NCBI GenBank assembly: GCA_038213005.1
Contig: JBBQTU010000221.1
Location: 1-6,998 of the forward strand
Length of the DNA stretch: 6,998 nt
DNA from: JBBQTU01 sp038213005
GTDB taxonomy: Bacteria > Planctomycetota > Phycisphaerae > Tepidisphaerales > Tepidisphaeraceae
Direction of reading: 5' to 3'
Positions 5,348-6,998 of this stretch are shown here, piece after piece; position 1 is the stretch's first letter, and every line of letters begins with the position of its first letter. The notes below the pieces were generated by a model. The model did not search any database. It was not told where the DNA came from and saw only the letters and a program-made list of their open reading frames with translations. A program made the position numbers and the translations under genes.

Positions 5348-6998
5348 ATGCTCAGCGTCCGCACCAAGATCCTCTTCATCGCCATCGCCAGCCTGCTGGC
5401 GTGCATGGTGACGTTTGCGACGTTCACGATCATCTCGGATCAGCGAAGGACCGAAGCGGCCGAGTTCGAGAGTCTCAAGCGGGTCTATCGGTCGCATAAC
5501 GACACCGTTTGGATCATCCAGCAAGGCTGCGAGTCGATCCTGCAGACCATCGCTCAGCGACCAGATGTGCGTCGCGCGCTGCTCTCGCGCGATCGTGACG
5601 AACTCATGGCCCGGCTCCTGCCAACCTACGAGCGCCTGACCGAGACATTCAGCATCGTCCAGTTCTACGTCCATTCGCCCGACGGCATGGTCTTGCTGCG
5701 GGTGCACGACCCTGCGGGCCGTGGCGACAGCTATGCCGGCCACCGCCAGATGGTTCTCGATGCCCTGCGCGACCGCAAGACCGTGACGGGTATCGAAATC
5801 GACAGTCGCATGAGCCTGCGCACGGTAATCCCCATCATGGAGGGCGCTGCCGTCATTGGACTGCTGGAAATTGGTCGCAACTATGACCAGGCTTGGCTTA
5901 ACGAGCTTAAGAAACGCCGTGACGCCGATTTTCGAGTCTGGGTAAGCTATGACGCGGCCGGGCCTACGGGCCTTTGGCCCAAAGACAGCCCGCTACGGTG
6001 TTCCGCACCTGAGCTTTTCTTTTATGCTGCAACCTTTGTGGGCGCGCCGCTGCCTCGCGCAGCCTATGACAAGGTGCTGGCCGGCGGGGAAGTCATGCAG
6101 TTCAGCGAGCGCAGCGGCCAGGCGTTCTCAACCCTCGTCGCCCCACTGCGTGGCTATAACGGGCAGATCCTGGGCCTGATCGAGATATCTCGATCGCGTG
6201 AGGGGATACTCGCAGACCTGCGCCGGAGTCTTGTCACCAACGTGCTGTTGGCCGCGGCTGCCGCAGCCTGTGGGATCATGGTGCTGGCCGTGTTCCTGCG
6301 TTCGTCGGTCATCCGGCCGCTGCGCGCACTGGTGGCTGCGGCTCATCGTCAATACGACGGGGACCTGACTGCGCGCGCGGAGCCGGCTGCGTCGGGTGAA
6401 CTGAGCCTGCTGGCCAAGACGTTCAACAGCCTTTCCAACCGGCTGACCGAAACACTGCAGCAGCAGCAGACAACGATTGACCATGTGCAGGAGGCCAAAG
6501 AGGCTGCCGACGAGTCCAGTGCCGCAAAGGATCAGTTTCTTGCCGCGCTGAGCCATGAACTGCGAACGCCGTTGACGCCGGTGCTGCTCGCCGCCGAGGC
6601 ACTTGAAGCCAACACGAATCTGCCCGCCGAGATACATGAAGATGTCCAGGCCATCCGGCGCAACGTGCAACTGGAAGCCCGCCTGATCGACGACCTGTTG
6701 GATCTCACTCGCATCTCGCGAGGCAAGCTGGCACTTCAGACCCAGATATGCGACGTGCATTCGCTACTGGCGGCCGCCGTCGCTGTCTGCAAGGGTGATA
6801 TTGCTGCGCGTCGGATTGTGTTCACCACCGATTTTCAGGCCGAGCAGCAGCACGTCGACGGCGACCCACCTCGACTCGAGCAGGTCTTCTGGAACCTGAT
6901 CAAGAACGCGGTGAAGTTCACGCCCGAGGGAGGCGCCATCACGGTCTCGACCCGCAACGAAGCCACGGCCGACGCATCGTGGTTCGTCCTGTGCGTCA
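5348..6998 (+). CDS. Membrane sensor histidine kinase with Cache-type periplasmic sensor and HAMP (cut by window edge)
   Basis: The frame is open from the ATG at 5348 to the window end (550 codons). Order: first membrane helix (about 8-29); an extracytoplasmic domain (about 30-297) resembling the double-Cache sensor dCache_3, with QFYVHSPDGMVLLRVHDP followed by a GD...HRQ segment; second membrane helix (about 299-317); HAMP (about 318-370, with IRPLRALV at 322-329); a glutamine-rich coil (about 371-395); and a HisKA domain with the H-box SHELRTPLTPVL and phospho-accepting His403. The ATP-binding domain follows, with its N-box NLIKNAVKFTPEGG and Asn520. The window ends just before the G1 box. 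The LTPVL form of the H-box is common in hybrid kinases, so a receiver domain may follow; that is inference. A GGAGG lies 16 bases upstream, far for a ribosome site, so translation may depend on coupling with the binding-protein gene 7 bases before. Confidence 0.9.
   Translation, partial: MLSVRTKILFIAIASLLACMVTFATFTIISDQRRTEAAEFESLKRVYRSHNDTVWIIQQGCESILQTIAQRPDVRRALLSRDRDELMARLLPTYERLTETFSIVQFYVHSPDGMVLLRVHDPAGRGDSYAGHRQMVLDALRDRKTVTGIEIDSRMSLRTVIPIMEGAAVIGLLEIGRNYDQAWLNELKKRRDADFRVWVSYDAAGPTGLWPKDSPLRCSAPELFFYAATFVGAPLPRAAYDKVLAGGEVMQFSERSGQAFSTLVAPLRGYNGQILGLIEISRSREGILADLRRSLVTNVLLAAAAAACGIMVLAVFLRSSVIRPLRALVAAAHRQYDGDLTARAEPAASGELSLLAKTFNSLSNRLTETLQQQQTTIDHVQEAKEAADESSAAKDQFLAALSHELRTPLTPVLLAAEALEANTNLPAEIHEDVQAIRRNVQLEARLIDDLLDLTRISRGKLALQTQICDVHSLLAAAVAVCKGDIAARRIVFTTDFQAEQQHVDGDPPRLEQVFWNLIKNAVKFTPEGGAITVSTRNEATADASWFVLCV

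Noticed and set aside
4210..5433. Long open frame on the minus strand, antisense to the binding-protein gene (407 codons).
   Set aside because: It is the mirror of a clearly conserved sugar-binding protein, has no recognisable domain, and such frames are common opposite GC-rich genes.
6460..6472. CAG repeat run in the kinase gene (cagcagcagcag).
   Set aside because: It encodes a few glutamines in the helical linker after HAMP; too short to be a meaningful microsatellite or phase-variation tract.

Overview
The window is a GC-rich, densely coding stretch of bacterial chromosome with two divergent gene blocks and no RNA genes, mobile elements or CRISPR arrays that I can see. The kind of genes present (LacI-type regulator, Gfo/Idh/MocA oxidoreductase, sugar-binding lipoprotein, large Cache-domain sensor kinase, EF2568-type cysteine-desulfurase-like enzyme) resembles free-living, diderm, sugar-degrading bacteria. 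My best guess is the Planctomycetota/PVC group, possibly Phycisphaerae. This is a guess from gene content, because no phylogenetic marker is present.

The minus-strand block runs from about 4154 down to 1. It reads in this order: dUTPase (dut), class-V aminotransferase/cysteine-desulfurase-like enzyme, LacI-family repressor, TetA-like MFS transporter, and the start of a Gfo/Idh/MocA dehydrogenase cut by the window edge. Gaps are short (about 75, 22, an ATGA overlap, and 7 bases), so the block looks like one operon, or dut plus a four-gene operon. Its last three genes form a sugar-type cassette of repressor, permease or exporter, and NAD-dependent dehydrogenase.

The plus-strand block runs from 4258 to the right edge. 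It holds a ribose-type sugar-binding lipoprotein followed 7 bases later by a membrane sensor histidine kinase cut by the window edge. No ABC-transporter permease or ATPase lies between or before them. The pair therefore looks like a sensing module in which the binding protein presents a ligand to the kinase, like LuxP/LuxQ or TorT/TorS, rather than part of a transport system.

The two blocks diverge from a 103-base intergenic region (4155-4257). It contains an imperfect 20-bp palindrome (4183-4202) beside a good -10 hexamer (4211-4216), which makes it a reasonable candidate control point. I see nothing that proves a wholly new system. The binding-protein/kinase pair and the desulfurase-LacI-exporter operon are the parts that deserve a closer look.
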